Shown: positions 35,647 through 45,246, counted from the stretch's first letter. The stretch is DNA of 64,000 nt from Gammaproteobacteria bacterium (GCA_012960755.1 DUAT01000057.1:165899-229898); one strand, 5' to 3'. A program made the numbers and translations. Notes: generated from the letters alone by a model not told the origin.

Positions 35647-36411
35647 TTCAGGGTTTAGGCTTTTCTCCACCACTCTCCGATGATCTTCAACTGAAGGCGG
35701 CTGCATCAAGCGCCTTTGCCGATTTGTGAGATCAGGATACTTGTCCGGATCATATCGAAGTTTGCTCCAGCTGGAATGAGGTGGGCTGTATTTGTATAAC
35801 AAGGTGCGCCGTTCATGTGCCAGCTGCCAGGGTGCTGTGCCGTGAATAAGGGCTTCAGTAAAGATCAACACATCGCCCCTGTTTAACGCCGGTTGCACCA
35901 CATAGGGCTCACTCCTTCTAAAATCACGAACGTCATCCGGTAAATTACGGATAAAGTTGCTCTTATGACTACCCGGGATGCATGTAAATCCCCCAGCACC
36001 CTCGGGTGACGGGGTTAGATTGTAAGTCACCACTGTCAGCCCGTTACGCATAGTACCGTCCTGATAATAGTACCAGTGGTCTGTTTCAAACAATCTCGGC
36101 CCACCGTGCAATTGCATCTTGCTGTCACTTTTGTCCATAAATAGACAATACTCATGATCTATCCGGACTTTTCTCCCGACCAGTTCCACAACATATTCCA
36201 GCACCACGGGGTGATCCATCAGGTCAATAAAGGGTTGCCCCCACTCGGAAATAAAGTCTTTTCTTCGAAAGGCAGGATCGGAAGGTTGCCGTGGCCAGGT
36301 TTCATCGGCCAGACGTGAATAATGGTCACATTCATCGTGACTCAGTACATCAGGGATGACGATAAAACCCTGGATATCAAATTTGAACTTCTCTTCGTCA
36401 CTCAACGGCAT
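35626..36411 (-). CDS. Phytanoyl-CoA dioxygenase (PhyH) family protein
   Basis: This is a 261-residue Fe(II)/2-oxoglutarate oxygenase of the PhyH type. The core GFTCIPGSHKSNF and the distal-His region TEALIHGTAPWQ with following Arg residues are typical. The proximal site appears as FETDHWYYYQDG, where the His and nearby Asp are spaced further apart than the usual His-x-Asp, so the metal ligands are less clear. It starts one base after the acyl-CoA dehydrogenase stop, a tight two-gene operon, and overlaps the convergent carboxylase gene by 21 bases. A joint role in oxidising one acyl substrate is plausible. Confidence 0.8.
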   Translation of the reverse strand: MPLSDEEKFKFDIQGFIVIPDVLSHDECDHYSRLADETWPRQPSDPAFRRKDFISEWGQPFIDLMDHPVVLEYVVELVGRKVRIDHEYCLFMDKSDSKMQLHGGPRLFETDHWYYYQDGTMRNGLTVVTYNLTPSPEGAGGFTCIPGSHKSNFIRNLPDDVRDFRRSEPYVVQPALNRGDVLIFTEALIHGTAPWQLAHERRTLLYKYSPPHSSWSKLRYDPDKYPDLTNRQRRLMQPPSVEDHRRVVEKSLNPESGPIAE

Positions 36412-36412
36412 A

Positions 36413-37549
36413 CTACAAATGACCCTTACCCAGTTCGAGTTTACCTTTTGCCAGGTTAATCCGGAGTAGATCGCTGGCGCCTTCGACCAATCGCAAGGAT
36501 CTGACCTGCCGATAGAGTTTCTCCAACGGATGACCGGTCACCAACGCCTGGCCACCGACCAGTTGCACGCCGCCATCAACGACTCGCCCGGCAGTTTCGG
36601 TACAAAATACTTTTGTTGCAATGGTCTCGTTGACAGAGTTCTCACCGCTATCCACCCATCGAGCAGTGCGATACAAGGCACTGCGACCCACGTAGGTTTC
36701 AATCCGCATATCGGCGAATCGCATTCGAACCCCCTCCCTGTCACCGAGCGGCGTACCGCTACGGTGCGGAGCCTTTAGGTGTTGTTCCACGAATGCCAGC
36801 ACCCATTGACACATTCCCATGGCCTGGGCAGAAACCATCAGGCGTACGTTACCAATATTACCCAACGCCCGGGGCATGCCCTCCCCAATCTTTCCGATCA
36901 CCTGGGCTTTTGAAACCCTGACATTTTCGTACTTCATGGAACTGTGACCGCCTCCTTCCATGGAGGAAAATTCCCTTTCAATCGTGACCCCTTCTGCTTC
37001 ACGATCCACCACAACCATTGCAGTGCCCGCTTTGCTGCCGTCTGCCTGCTCTACATTGACTAATATCGAAACGAAGTCTGCGGATGATCCCCCGGTAACA
37101 TAGGACTTTAGACCCGTGATTAATAAATCATCCCCATCGATTACAGCATAGGTAGGACGCGTGGCAGTATCTGGCTCGGTAAAACCAAAGGCACCACGTT
37201 TTTCGCCCCTTAACACAGGTTCAAGATAGTCAGTCCTGAGTACGCCCTCTGCTGAATGGAGCACACCAGGACCCGGGCCAAATACAACACCCGACAGGGG
37301 TGAATTGGCAGCGGCCAGCATTTCCCTTAACATTGTTAACTCGAGGGTACCGGCCGGAGAACCGCCAAAGTCTTTCGGTTGTGTCTTGTAGAAGAATCCG
37401 GCTTCCTTGGATGCCTGTCGAACTTTCGCCTGCAAATTCCCGAATTTCTGGTCACTTATTTCGACGGGAATGGGTCCGAGGTACTCACTGATGAACTTTT
37501 CCATTTCGGATTGTGTCTCGAGTAGATCCTCAGGTAGATTGTCTGGCAT
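36413..37549 (-). CDS. Acyl-CoA dehydrogenase family protein
   Basis: This is a 378-residue flavoprotein of normal ACAD length. FAD and substrate motifs include GAFGFTEPDTATRPTYAV, ITGLKSYVTGGSSADFVSI and the C-terminal DGGVQLVGGQALVTGHPLEKLYRQVRS block. It would oxidise an acyl-CoA at the alpha-beta bond and pass electrons to ETF. ATG 37549 has GGAG upstream. It is first in an operon with the PhyH gene, one base apart. The canonical catalytic Glu could not be placed with certainty. Confidence 0.85.
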   Translation of the reverse strand: MPDNLPEDLLETQSEMEKFISEYLGPIPVEISDQKFGNLQAKVRQASKEAGFFYKTQPKDFGGSPAGTLELTMLREMLAAANSPLSGVVFGPGPGVLHSAEGVLRTDYLEPVLRGEKRGAFGFTEPDTATRPTYAVIDGDDLLITGLKSYVTGGSSADFVSILVNVEQADGSKAGTAMVVVDREAEGVTIEREFSSMEGGGHSSMKYENVRVSKAQVIGKIGEGMPRALGNIGNVRLMVSAQAMGMCQWVLAFVEQHLKAPHRSGTPLGDREGVRMRFADMRIETYVGRSALYRTARWVDSGENSVNETIATKVFCTETAGRVVDGGVQLVGGQALVTGHPLEKLYRQVRSLRLVEGASDLLRINLAKGKLELGKGHL

Positions 37550-37601
37550 TTCGTTACTCCAATTACTTCAACTTGGATTCACTTTATCAAACTAGTAGCC
37601 G

Positions 37602-38774
37602 ATGAGCACTGATAACAGAAACAACACTCTCGGTGCTTTCTATACCACGGGTGGATTACGGGAGTTAGTCCCAATTTATCCTTTGTACGCCATTATGTTT
37701 GGCGCACATGGTATTTCGGCTTTTGAGCTGTCTTCGCTATTTTTCATCTGGGCCCTGGTTGGTCTGGTGACTGAAGTGCCCTCCGGAGCCTGGGCAGATA
37801 CCTACTCACGAAAGTGGATCGTCGTCGCCAGCGGCCTGTTTAAGTCGGTGGGATTTCTCTGCTGGTTTTTGTGGCAGGATTTTGCCGGTTATGCGCTTGG
37901 CTTTGTTTTCTGGGGACTGGGATCGAGTTTACGATCCGGGGCATATGAGGCACTACTACATGATGTACTCGCCAGTTGGGACGAGAGCAAAAAGTTTACG
38001 CTGCACTATGGCAGGATCAGGTCTCTTGCTACTTTCTCTGCAATGTTCGGTGAAATACTCGGCGGCTTCCTGATTATCTATGGTTATGACCTGGTTCTGC
38101 TCGTGAGTATGCTGGTTCCACTGGTGGCAACAATTCCGTTTATACTGTTCGTCTCTGATGTCAAAAAGGACGGGCCTACGGCAGACCCGGACTACCTTAC
38201 ACACCTCAAGGGAGGTGTAAGGGAAGCCATGGAAAACAAATCTATTGCATTTATCTTCCTGGCAACCACATTCCTGATTGTTGCCTACGGTGTATACGAT
38301 GAATACGTGCCGCCAGTAATGTTCGAGAAAGGATTTTCGCTATCGACGGTTGCTTTTTTGGCTGCTCCTGTCTTTATGGCGCAAGCCCTCGGTGAGTTTC
38401 TGGCATACCGCTTCTCTGGGCTCAGCTTCGATCATCTGTTGTTACTGATGATCCTGGGCAGTGTGTTTTTGTTGCCGGTGTACTGGTTGGAGGGATATTG
38501 GGTTCCCCTGGTCATGATGGGGTTCTTCTTTACCTTTGGGCTGGCAAGCACATTATTTGCGAGCCAGTTACAGAAAAAAATAGCCGGTGCTTCACGGGCG
38601 ACCGTCACATCGCTGGTAGGGCTGGGAGACAGTACAGGTGCGATGATCTGGTTTATGATCTTCGGGGCAATCGCAGAATTCACATCCATGTCAGGGTCGA
38701 CCAGCCTATTCACCTTGTTGATTATTTTTGCCTGCCTGGCAGCCCGCAAACTATTGAGACTATGGAGAATCTAA
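37602..38774 (+). CDS. MFS transporter
   Basis: This is a 390-residue protein with about twelve hydrophobic segments. The loop after segment 2 has the MFS pattern EVPSGAWADTYSRKWIVV (motif A-like G-x-x-x-D-x-x-x-R-K). The last residues overlap the convergent CoA-transferase gene by 4 bases. The ribosome-binding site before ATG 37602 is weak. The substrate is unknown. It is divergent from the acyl-CoA dehydrogenase gene with only 52 bases between the starts. Confidence 0.8.
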   Translation: MSTDNRNNTLGAFYTTGGLRELVPIYPLYAIMFGAHGISAFELSSLFFIWALVGLVTEVPSGAWADTYSRKWIVVASGLFKSVGFLCWFLWQDFAGYALGFVFWGLGSSLRSGAYEALLHDVLASWDESKKFTLHYGRIRSLATFSAMFGEILGGFLIIYGYDLVLLVSMLVPLVATIPFILFVSDVKKDGPTADPDYLTHLKGGVREAMENKSIAFIFLATTFLIVAYGVYDEYVPPVMFEKGFSLSTVAFLAAPVFMAQALGEFLAYRFSGLSFDHLLLLMILGSVFLLPVYWLEGYWVPLVMMGFFFTFGLASTLFASQLQKKIAGASRATVTSLVGLGDSTGAMIWFMIFGAIAEFTSMSGSTSLFTLLIIFACLAARKLLRLWRI

Positions 38775-40234
38775 CTCCATACAGGGTTGTGTTCACCTAG
38801 CTTCGGGGATGGGATACTCCAGCGAGGCGGTGTCTCAGACATGGTTAACACCGGACCCAGGAATCCAATAGAACCGTGAGCGGATTGCTGTTCCTGCAAC
38901 ACCGCTTCAAGCTCTGAAACGTCGATTCCCAACTCCTGGTCGCCGGATTCGACTCGCGGCTGTCGCTGCAAAAACATTGCTGATTGACATAGCGCGGCAC
39001 GAACATGGTAGGAACCACCCATCCTCGCTCGTAAACCAAGCGCAAGTAGCGTTCCATAGGCCGCGAGATAACCCGTGGAGTAATCACATGCCGCAGCAGG
39101 TAGTAAACTCGGTCGGTCACCGCCATGTTCATGGGCAATCCCGGTCACCGTCTGCGCCAGTTGTTCCCATCCCGCCCGATCCTTAAATGGACCCTCGTAG
39201 CCATAACAGTTCATCGACGTGTATATAATGCCCGGCCTGATTTCTGCCAGTTGCTCTGCGGCAAGTCCCAGTTTCTCCATCGAACCCGGACGATAGCCCT
39301 GGGAAAATACGTCTGCGTTTCTGACCAGGGATAGTAACTTATCCTTCTCATCAGCAATCGTCAGATCAAGATAACAACTGCGTTTACCGTGACTGGTATC
39401 TTTTACGAACCGATCGACCTGGGGCAGATGTTCGGCGGTCACCATCAATACATCAGCACCGTGCTCAGCCAATGTTCTGGCACAGGTGGGCCCTGCCAGG
39501 ATGCGTGTCAGGTCCAGTACCTTAACACCCGACAATGGCCTGCTCGCCTTTCCAGAGTCGCTCAGTGGGACAGGGTCACTGTCTCCAATCCTGGTAATCT
39601 CAATCACCGGTCTCCTGACCATCAGTTCACCATGGGGGTGAGACAACCATTCCTGCTGACTTCGAACCATGGCACCGCAGGCATTGACCTCTGCAACGGC
39701 ATTTTCCAGGTCCAGTGCGTCCCATTGTAATAGCGCTTTTTTGACTGCCTGCAACTCGTAGTCACAATCCAGGATCTTGAGGATTCGTTTCGCCAGGTGT
39801 GGCATGCCCATATGAGGGAGGAAATGCCTGCCATCCCTGGTTGGATGTGGCAAGGAGATACCCGCTCTTGTTTGCCTTGCCAGCCAGGCTTCTTCTGTCG
39901 CGGCACCATGATCCTTTAAGTACTCGAAGCTCTTTAAGGTGGCGGCCGCATGAGTCACATCAATACCCAGCTGTTGTCGGTTTCCGGTACGCAGTTCCCA
40001 CAGATCGTTAACCGCGACGCCGATGGCGGAAAAAATCGCCGCCGTCGAATCACCCAGGCTAAACCGGGTCGGCAGAATCGGGTCCTGGCCCGTTACCATA
40101 ATCTGCTCTGACGGCATCTCGAGTTGTCGCAGGGACATCAGTTCTTCAAAAGCAGCATTGCGCATCACGAATTCCATGGTCCGTTGAGGTACCCATATCA
40201 TGCCTCGAACCGAAGTTGCTGGAAAGAGCATCAT
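38771..40234 (-). CDS. CaiB/BaiF class III CoA-transferase, long form
   Basis: This protein of about 487 residues has the family III CoA-transferase fold. The diagnostic GVKVLDLTRILAGPTCARTLAEHGADVL stretch sits at about residue 240 rather than at the N-terminus, because a diverged partial copy precedes it (about 30-230). It therefore looks like the fused two-domain type. These enzymes move CoA between carboxylates through an Asp-acyl intermediate; substrates include carnitine, formyl/oxalate, bile acids and 2-methylacyl-CoAs. The start is ATG 40234 (or 40231), behind AGAGG. It is divergent from the DUF6614-GFA-gdhA unit, with about 64 bases between. Confidence 0.8.
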   Translation of the reverse strand: MMLFPATSVRGMIWVPQRTMEFVMRNAAFEELMSLRQLEMPSEQIMVTGQDPILPTRFSLGDSTAAIFSAIGVAVNDLWELRTGNRQQLGIDVTHAAATLKSFEYLKDHGAATEEAWLARQTRAGISLPHPTRDGRHFLPHMGMPHLAKRILKILDCDYELQAVKKALLQWDALDLENAVAEVNACGAMVRSQQEWLSHPHGELMVRRPVIEITRIGDSDPVPLSDSGKASRPLSGVKVLDLTRILAGPTCARTLAEHGADVLMVTAEHLPQVDRFVKDTSHGKRSCYLDLTIADEKDKLLSLVRNADVFSQGYRPGSMEKLGLAAEQLAEIRPGIIYTSMNCYGYEGPFKDRAGWEQLAQTVTGIAHEHGGDRPSLLPAAACDYSTGYLAAYGTLLALGLRARMGGSYHVRAALCQSAMFLQRQPRVESGDQELGIDVSELEAVLQEQQSAHGSIGFLGPVLTMSETPPRWSIPSPKLGEHNPVWS

Positions 40235-40298
40235 TTTTCCTCTACTTCCCAAACAGTTATGCTGCACTGCGTTCATCATTTCATGGTTAGAGAGGAAA

Positions 40299-40649
40299 AT
40301 GGATATTTATCATATCTGGTGTGACCTGAAACCCGGTGTCAAAGATGTGGATTTTGTTGACTCGGTAGATCAGTATCTAGGCGGGCTGCAGCAAGCCGGT
40401 AAGCTGGAAACATTCCGTATCACCCGACGTAAGCTGGGTCTGGATGGGGTTGGTCTCGGAGACTTTCATATTCAATTGGAATTTACCGGTCTGGCCCAGC
40501 TCGATGATGCTTTTATCCAGGTATCCACTCGAGATGATCCTGTGGAAAGTTTTCATCAGGCGGTAAACAGTAAGGTGCAGAACGTTCAGTTTTCTCTTTA
40601 CCGGGATTTTCCCGACCAGCATCGTAAACAAGGAGAGGAAAAGTTCTGA
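40299..40649 (+). CDS. DUF6614 family protein
   Basis: This is a 116-residue cytoplasmic protein beginning MDIYHIWCDLKPGVKDVDFV, the characteristic opening of DUF6614, a family of small ferredoxin-like-fold proteins of unknown role. It has no signal or metal motif. ATG 40299 has AGAGG just upstream. Its TGA overlaps the ATG of the GFA-family gene (TGATG), so the two are translationally coupled and followed by gdhA. Context suggests a link to small-carbonyl or nitrogen metabolism, but that is inference. Confidence 0.75.
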   Translation: MDIYHIWCDLKPGVKDVDFVDSVDQYLGGLQQAGKLETFRITRRKLGLDGVGLGDFHIQLEFTGLAQLDDAFIQVSTRDDPVESFHQAVNSKVQNVQFSLYRDFPDQHRKQGEEKF

Positions 40650-41092
40650 TGGCTATCAAAGGCAGTTGTCGCTGCGGATCCATCACTTTTGAAATCGACA
40701 AGGCCAGTGGTCCCTTTGAGCTATGCCACTGCAATCGATGCAGAAAAGTCTCTGGATCAAGCGGGATGGCGGGCGTGGGCGTGAGGACCGAGCATTTTCA
40801 CATGCTGACCGGAACTGAACTGGTGAAATGTTACACCGCTCCCCTGCTTGATTCCCCACCGGTCTACCAGGTTTACTTTTGCTCCAACTGCGGCTCCCCG
40901 GTTCCGAACCCCAGCCCGGATGGTGATTGGCTCGAAATCGCCGCGGGACTATTTGATGCACCGCTGGGGGCAAAGCCAGACAAACATATTTATGTCGAAT
41001 TCATCCCGCACTGGGATACCATCTCGGACTCATTACCCCGGTACACGAGCAAGGAATTAGTCGAGTACCGTCTCACCACCAACAACAGGTAA
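40649..41092 (+). CDS. GFA (CENP-V-like) zinc-binding family protein
   Basis: This is a 147-residue protein of the glutathione-dependent formaldehyde-activating/CENP-V family. The zinc ligands are seen as CRCGSITFE (Cys-x-Cys), CHCNRCRK (Cys-x-Cys-x-x-Cys) and YFCSNCGSP (Cys-x-x-Cys). Some members speed condensation of formaldehyde with glutathione, but most are uncharacterised. It overlaps the DUF6614 gene by one base and lies 8 bases before gdhA. Confidence 0.88.
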   Translation: MAIKGSCRCGSITFEIDKASGPFELCHCNRCRKVSGSSGMAGVGVRTEHFHMLTGTELVKCYTAPLLDSPPVYQVYFCSNCGSPVPNPSPDGDWLEIAAGLFDAPLGAKPDKHIYVEFIPHWDTISDSLPRYTSKELVEYRLTTNNR

Positions 41093-41099
41093 GGATCAG

Positions 41100-42455
41100 A
41101 TGGCAGTATCAGATCACGTTGATATCGAGCAATTTATGGCGGGTGTCGAACGCCGCAACCCTCACCAAACGGAATTTATCCAGGCGGTGAGAGAGGTGGC
41201 TGAGGACATATTCGAGTTTATTGAGAACAAGGAAATTTATCACGAGTACCAGATTCTCCGGCGAATCGCAGAGCCCTACAGGGTAGTCAGCTTTCGGGTC
41301 TGCTGGGAAGATGACAGAGGCAACATCCGGGTGCAACGAGGTTGGCGAGTCCAGAACAATAATTCAATTGGTCCTTACAAGGGCGGGTTACGTTTTCATC
41401 CAGATGTGAACGAGAGCGTACTGAAATTTCTGGCATTCGAACAGACTTCCAAAAACAGCCTGACTGATCTGCCTAAGGGTGGTGGCAAAGGCGGTGCTAA
41501 CTTCAATCCGAAGGGAAAATCAGACCACGAGGTGATGCGATTCTGCCAGTCTTTTATGACAGAACTTTATCGCCATGTCGGTGATGATGTTGATGTGCCC
41601 GCAGGAGATATCGGTGTCGGGGCACGTGAAATCGGTTACATGTTTGGCCAGTATAAAAGGATCACGAACAAATTCACCGGTGTGTTAACAGGCAAGGGAC
41701 TGGAATTCGGTGGCAGTCTCGTCAGAACTGAAACCACAGGCTATGGCGCCGTTTATTTTCTGCAGAACATGCTTGAGCAAGTTGGCACCAGTATTCTGCA
41801 TAAGACCGCTGTAATTTCCGGTTCCGGCAATGTGGCTACCCATGCAGCTGAGAAAATCATCCAACTGGGTGGCAAGGTGCTCACCCTCTCCGACTCAAAA
41901 GGGTTTATCCATGACCCTGATGGTATTGATCAGGTAAAACTGGATTGGATCAAGGACCTTAAAAATGTTAAGCGTGGACGCATCTCTGCCTATGCAGCCG
42001 AGTTTCCCGGCGCTGAGTACCATGAAGGCAAACGACCCTGGGGGATTGCCTGCGATATCGCACTTCCCTGCGCAACCCAGAATGAACTCGATGAATCCGA
42101 CGCCAGAACCTTGATTGACAATGGCTGCATGGGTGTTTCGGAAGGGGCTAACATGCCGACCGACCTTGAAGGTATCAAAGTATTTAAGGCAGCGGGCATC
42201 TGCTATGCACCAGGTAAAGCATCTAATGCGGGAGGTGTTGCCGTATCTGGCCTGGAGATGAGTCAAAACTCTGCTCGCCTGCACTGGAGCGAAGATGAAT
42301 TGCAGGAACAGCTTCGCACGATCATGAAAGGGATCCATGACCGCTGCCTGGAACACGGCCTGAAACCTGATGGTACTGTCGACTATGTTAAAGGCGCCAA
42401 TATTGCCGGGTTCGTCAAGGTGGCGGATGCAATGATTGCTTTTGGGGTGGTTTAG
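41100..42455 (+). CDS. gdhA: NADP-type glutamate dehydrogenase
   Basis: This is a 451-residue hexameric-type glutamate dehydrogenase that interconverts 2-oxoglutarate plus ammonium and glutamate. Substrate-site segments are NSIGPYKGGLRFHPDVNESV, LPKGGGKGGANFNPKGKSD and VPAGDIGVGAREIGYM. The nucleotide-binding turn is SGSGNVATHAAEK. Length and motifs match the small, NADP-specific assimilatory enzyme; coenzyme specificity is by family resemblance. ATG 41100 has AAGGA upstream. It is the last gene of a three-gene unit with DUF6614 and GFA genes. Confidence 0.94.
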   Translation: MAVSDHVDIEQFMAGVERRNPHQTEFIQAVREVAEDIFEFIENKEIYHEYQILRRIAEPYRVVSFRVCWEDDRGNIRVQRGWRVQNNNSIGPYKGGLRFHPDVNESVLKFLAFEQTSKNSLTDLPKGGGKGGANFNPKGKSDHEVMRFCQSFMTELYRHVGDDVDVPAGDIGVGAREIGYMFGQYKRITNKFTGVLTGKGLEFGGSLVRTETTGYGAVYFLQNMLEQVGTSILHKTAVISGSGNVATHAAEKIIQLGGKVLTLSDSKGFIHDPDGIDQVKLDWIKDLKNVKRGRISAYAAEFPGAEYHEGKRPWGIACDIALPCATQNELDESDARTLIDNGCMGVSEGANMPTDLEGIKVFKAAGICYAPGKASNAGGVAVSGLEMSQNSARLHWSEDELQEQLRTIMKGIHDRCLEHGLKPDGTVDYVKGANIAGFVKVADAMIAFGVV

Positions 42456-42544
42456 CAATATATCCAGTAAATCTGTGTCAAATACGCAGTAATGTGGTCT
42501 CGCCATGACAGAGCCATTGCGAGTTAAGGTGTAGCGCCTCTCGC

Positions 42545-42572
42545 AACAAGAACAAGAACAAACAAGAACAAA
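42545..42572 (+). repeat. AACAAG-rich short repeat before the peptide-binding protein gene
   Basis: About four copies of AACAAG (one interrupted) precede the TTG at 42573 and the ATG at 42591. It is A-rich on the sense strand and lies in the 5' leader, so it may affect translation, or it may be simple slippage. Confidence 0.4.
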
Positions 42573-42590
42573 TTGAAGGGTCTTTTTACA

Positions 42591-44192
42591 ATGAGACATA
42601 TGTTTGCTGCGCTGATGCTGGTTTCTTTTTCAATCCAGGCTGAATTTGAAATCACATCGGCAGATTTTGATCGCCAGGCCATCACCCTGGCACTTATACA
42701 GGAACCGCCACAACTCAATAGCATGAGGGCGACGGATACCGTTAGCATTTTCGTTTTAGGTCATATCATGGAGGGCCTGGTTCGTTATGACAGGCGCGGC
42801 AATATTGCACCTGGCGTCGCCGAACGATGGGAGATAGATGCCAAGGGAGCAACATTCTGGCTGCGGGATAATGCACTGTGGAGTGATGGTGAACCGGTAA
42901 CAGCACACGACTTCGTTTTCGCCTGGCAAAATGTGCTGGCACCGGAGACTGCCTCTGAATACGCATTTATTCTCTATTCGCTGAAAAATGGTGAAGCGAT
43001 TAATGTTGGGGACCTGGAACCTGGCGATCTGGCAGTGAAAGCGATAAACGATAAAACCCTGAGGGTAGAATTCGAAAGGCCGAGCGGATATTTTTTAAAG
43101 CTGGCTGCGTTTACCACCTACCTGCCAGTGCGAAAAGACTATTTCGAATCCAAGTTAGATCGGTACGCTGCCGAGGCGACCGATATGCTGTACAACGGGC
43201 CATTCAAACTTACCCAGTGGGTTCACTCCGCATCTTTGAAGATGGTCAAAAATGAGCGCTACTGGAATAAGGAGAACATATATCTGAATGAGATCAACGC
43301 CGCCTATATCACTGCAGACTCCAGGGCGCGGCTCAACCTGTTTACAGACGGCAAGATTGTGCACACCCGATTGGACGGAGAAACTTACAAGGACGCATTG
43401 ACACAGCGATTTCGCATCAGGAGTTTCGCCACCGGCACAATATTCTACTTGGGTTACAACCATCGACCAGAGCGAGTCACCAGCAATTTGAATTTGCGCA
43501 AAGCCATCCAGCATGTTTTTGATCCTGAAGAATTTGTCAACAAGGTGCTCCAGACCCCTGGCAATCTGCCCGGTAGAAGTATTTTCCCAGTTTGGTTGGA
43601 CGGAGTCGATAAGAAGTTACGCCAGGAATATCCGGCACCTGTGATCGAGGTTGATATTGAGAAGGCGAAAATCTTCCTTCAGGCTGCCAGACAAGAAATA
43701 GGCGTAGACAATATCCCCCCGATGGTTTTGTTGGTGAGCGATACACCAACCGCGACGAAGCAGGCTGAATACCTGCAGGGCTTGCTCAAAGACAGGTTGG
43801 GTTTGGACATTAATATCGACATTCAAACATTTAAGCAACGACTCGCCAAAATGACGGCGGGTGAATATGACATGGTCGGTGCCGGTTGGGGGCCTGACTA
43901 TGACGACGCGATGACATTCGGAGATTTATTCGCTTCCTGGAATCTGAACAATCGTGGTCGATATAACAATCCGGAGTATGACAAGTTTGTTCGTATCGCA
44001 ATGAACAGTTCAGAACCCAAAGTACGTATGGATGCCATGGCTCATCTACAGAGCATTTTAATTGACGACGCAGCGATATTGAATCAGTACGAACAGGCTG
44101 TTATTTACCTGTTGCATCCGAAACTGCGGGGCGTCGTTCGCCGCGTAGTGGGTCATGATCCTGACTATACTTATGCCCGGGTCGTCAAGTAA
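42591..44192 (+). CDS. Peptide ABC transporter substrate-binding protein (OppA-like)
   Basis: This is a 533-residue periplasmic solute-binding protein of family 5 (OppA/DppA type). A signal peptide (MRHMFAALMLVSFSIQA) is followed by QEPPQLNSMRATDT, the typical first lobe with MEGLVRYDRRGNIAPGVAERWE, and DNALWSDGEPVTAHDFVFAWQ. It binds oligopeptides for import. No permease or ATPase genes are next to it, so it is an orphan in this window. ATG 42591 starts the signal peptide directly; TTG 42573 would add six residues. Confidence 0.88.
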   Translation: MRHMFAALMLVSFSIQAEFEITSADFDRQAITLALIQEPPQLNSMRATDTVSIFVLGHIMEGLVRYDRRGNIAPGVAERWEIDAKGATFWLRDNALWSDGEPVTAHDFVFAWQNVLAPETASEYAFILYSLKNGEAINVGDLEPGDLAVKAINDKTLRVEFERPSGYFLKLAAFTTYLPVRKDYFESKLDRYAAEATDMLYNGPFKLTQWVHSASLKMVKNERYWNKENIYLNEINAAYITADSRARLNLFTDGKIVHTRLDGETYKDALTQRFRIRSFATGTIFYLGYNHRPERVTSNLNLRKAIQHVFDPEEFVNKVLQTPGNLPGRSIFPVWLDGVDKKLRQEYPAPVIEVDIEKAKIFLQAARQEIGVDNIPPMVLLVSDTPTATKQAEYLQGLLKDRLGLDINIDIQTFKQRLAKMTAGEYDMVGAGWGPDYDDAMTFGDLFASWNLNNRGRYNNPEYDKFVRIAMNSSEPKVRMDAMAHLQSILIDDAAILNQYEQAVIYLLHPKLRGVVRRVVGHDPDYTYARVVK

Positions 44193-44245
44193 CAGCTTCA
44201 CCTCAGTGGTTTACAACGCATTAAAATGCGGAAAAGGATAACAGC

Positions 44246-45079
44246 ATGGATAACGACATAATAGATAGAAGTGAATTCGACTCCTCTGGTAATTGGAGCT
44301 TTTCCAACGCCTTTCATATGATGAAACTATCCTACGCTGTATATGCTGGAACCACAGATAATATTGGGTCATCGGAAGACTGGTCGATTACGGAGACTTT
44401 GGTCAATAGCGCCGGTTACGGCATGAAAAAGATAGAAGCGCATGAGGGTATTTATGAACCCAATGCGATGATTTGCTGGGACGAGCACAATGTTTTCTTA
44501 ATATTCCGGGGAACGGAACCGCTGTCCTGGAAAGGGGCGACAGATGCTGATTTATCCAAGAAACCATTCTGCATTGGTGAAATTCATCGTGGCTTTGCCA
44601 CATCTGTAGAATCAATCTGGCAACAGATCATGGAAGCTCTGAAAGAAGTCTATGACGCGGAACACAAACTATTATTTGTAGGCGGCCATAGTCTAGGTGC
44701 CGGGATGTCTCAAGCAACCACGTCCAAACTGGAGTTCGAGGAATCTATCAATCCCGCTGCAATATACAATTTTGGGTGCCCCAGGGCCTTTAATGTCGAT
44801 GGTGCCGATCTTTATAATCAAAGACTGGGCTCAAAAACGTTTCGAGTTGTAAACAACAATGATGTGGTTTGTAACGTCCCATTCGAAAACATGGGGTTTT
44901 CTCACGTCGGTCAGTTTAAATATCTAACATCCGATGGGGAGTTATGGGACGATCCCTCCTCTTGGCGGCAGATTGTCGATAGTGTATTGGGAGGTGCCCG
45001 GGCACTCACTGAATTGAATCCCATTGATTCCATTACGGACCATTTGCCACAAAATTATACAGCGTGTCTTAAGAGCTAG
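44246..45079 (+). CDS. Class 3 lipase-like alpha/beta hydrolase
   Basis: This is a 277-residue hydrolase of the fungal-lipase-like (class 3) family. The nucleophile elbow is GGHSLGAGMSQA (Ser at about 153). The oxyanion part is IFRGTEPLSWKGATDADL, a further conserved piece is YNFGCPRAFN, and the likely catalytic Asp and His are in VVNNNDVVCNVPFENMGFSHVG. No signal peptide is seen, so it acts inside the cell or leaves by another route. ATG 44246 has AAGGA upstream. It is a single gene. Confidence 0.82.
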   Translation: MDNDIIDRSEFDSSGNWSFSNAFHMMKLSYAVYAGTTDNIGSSEDWSITETLVNSAGYGMKKIEAHEGIYEPNAMICWDEHNVFLIFRGTEPLSWKGATDADLSKKPFCIGEIHRGFATSVESIWQQIMEALKEVYDAEHKLLFVGGHSLGAGMSQATTSKLEFEESINPAAIYNFGCPRAFNVDGADLYNQRLGSKTFRVVNNNDVVCNVPFENMGFSHVGQFKYLTSDGELWDDPSSWRQIVDSVLGGARALTELNPIDSITDHLPQNYTACLKS

Positions 45080-45246
45080 CTTTAACATGAAAGTGCCGAT
45101 GATCCGGTGAGCAAAAATTCCACCGTGAAAAATCAAGCAGGTGTTTACCCTGGCTTCCTAACTCTGCCTGAAAATGGCTGTATTGGAAACAATCCTCAAA
45201 CGGGTGATGTCGTTGAATCGTTTATCAAAATTCGTCTTTATGTGAT

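Noticed and set aside
41895..42599. 234-codon minus-strand frame opposite gdhA
   Set aside because: It is antisense to a strongly supported glutamate dehydrogenase and has no recognisable motif.
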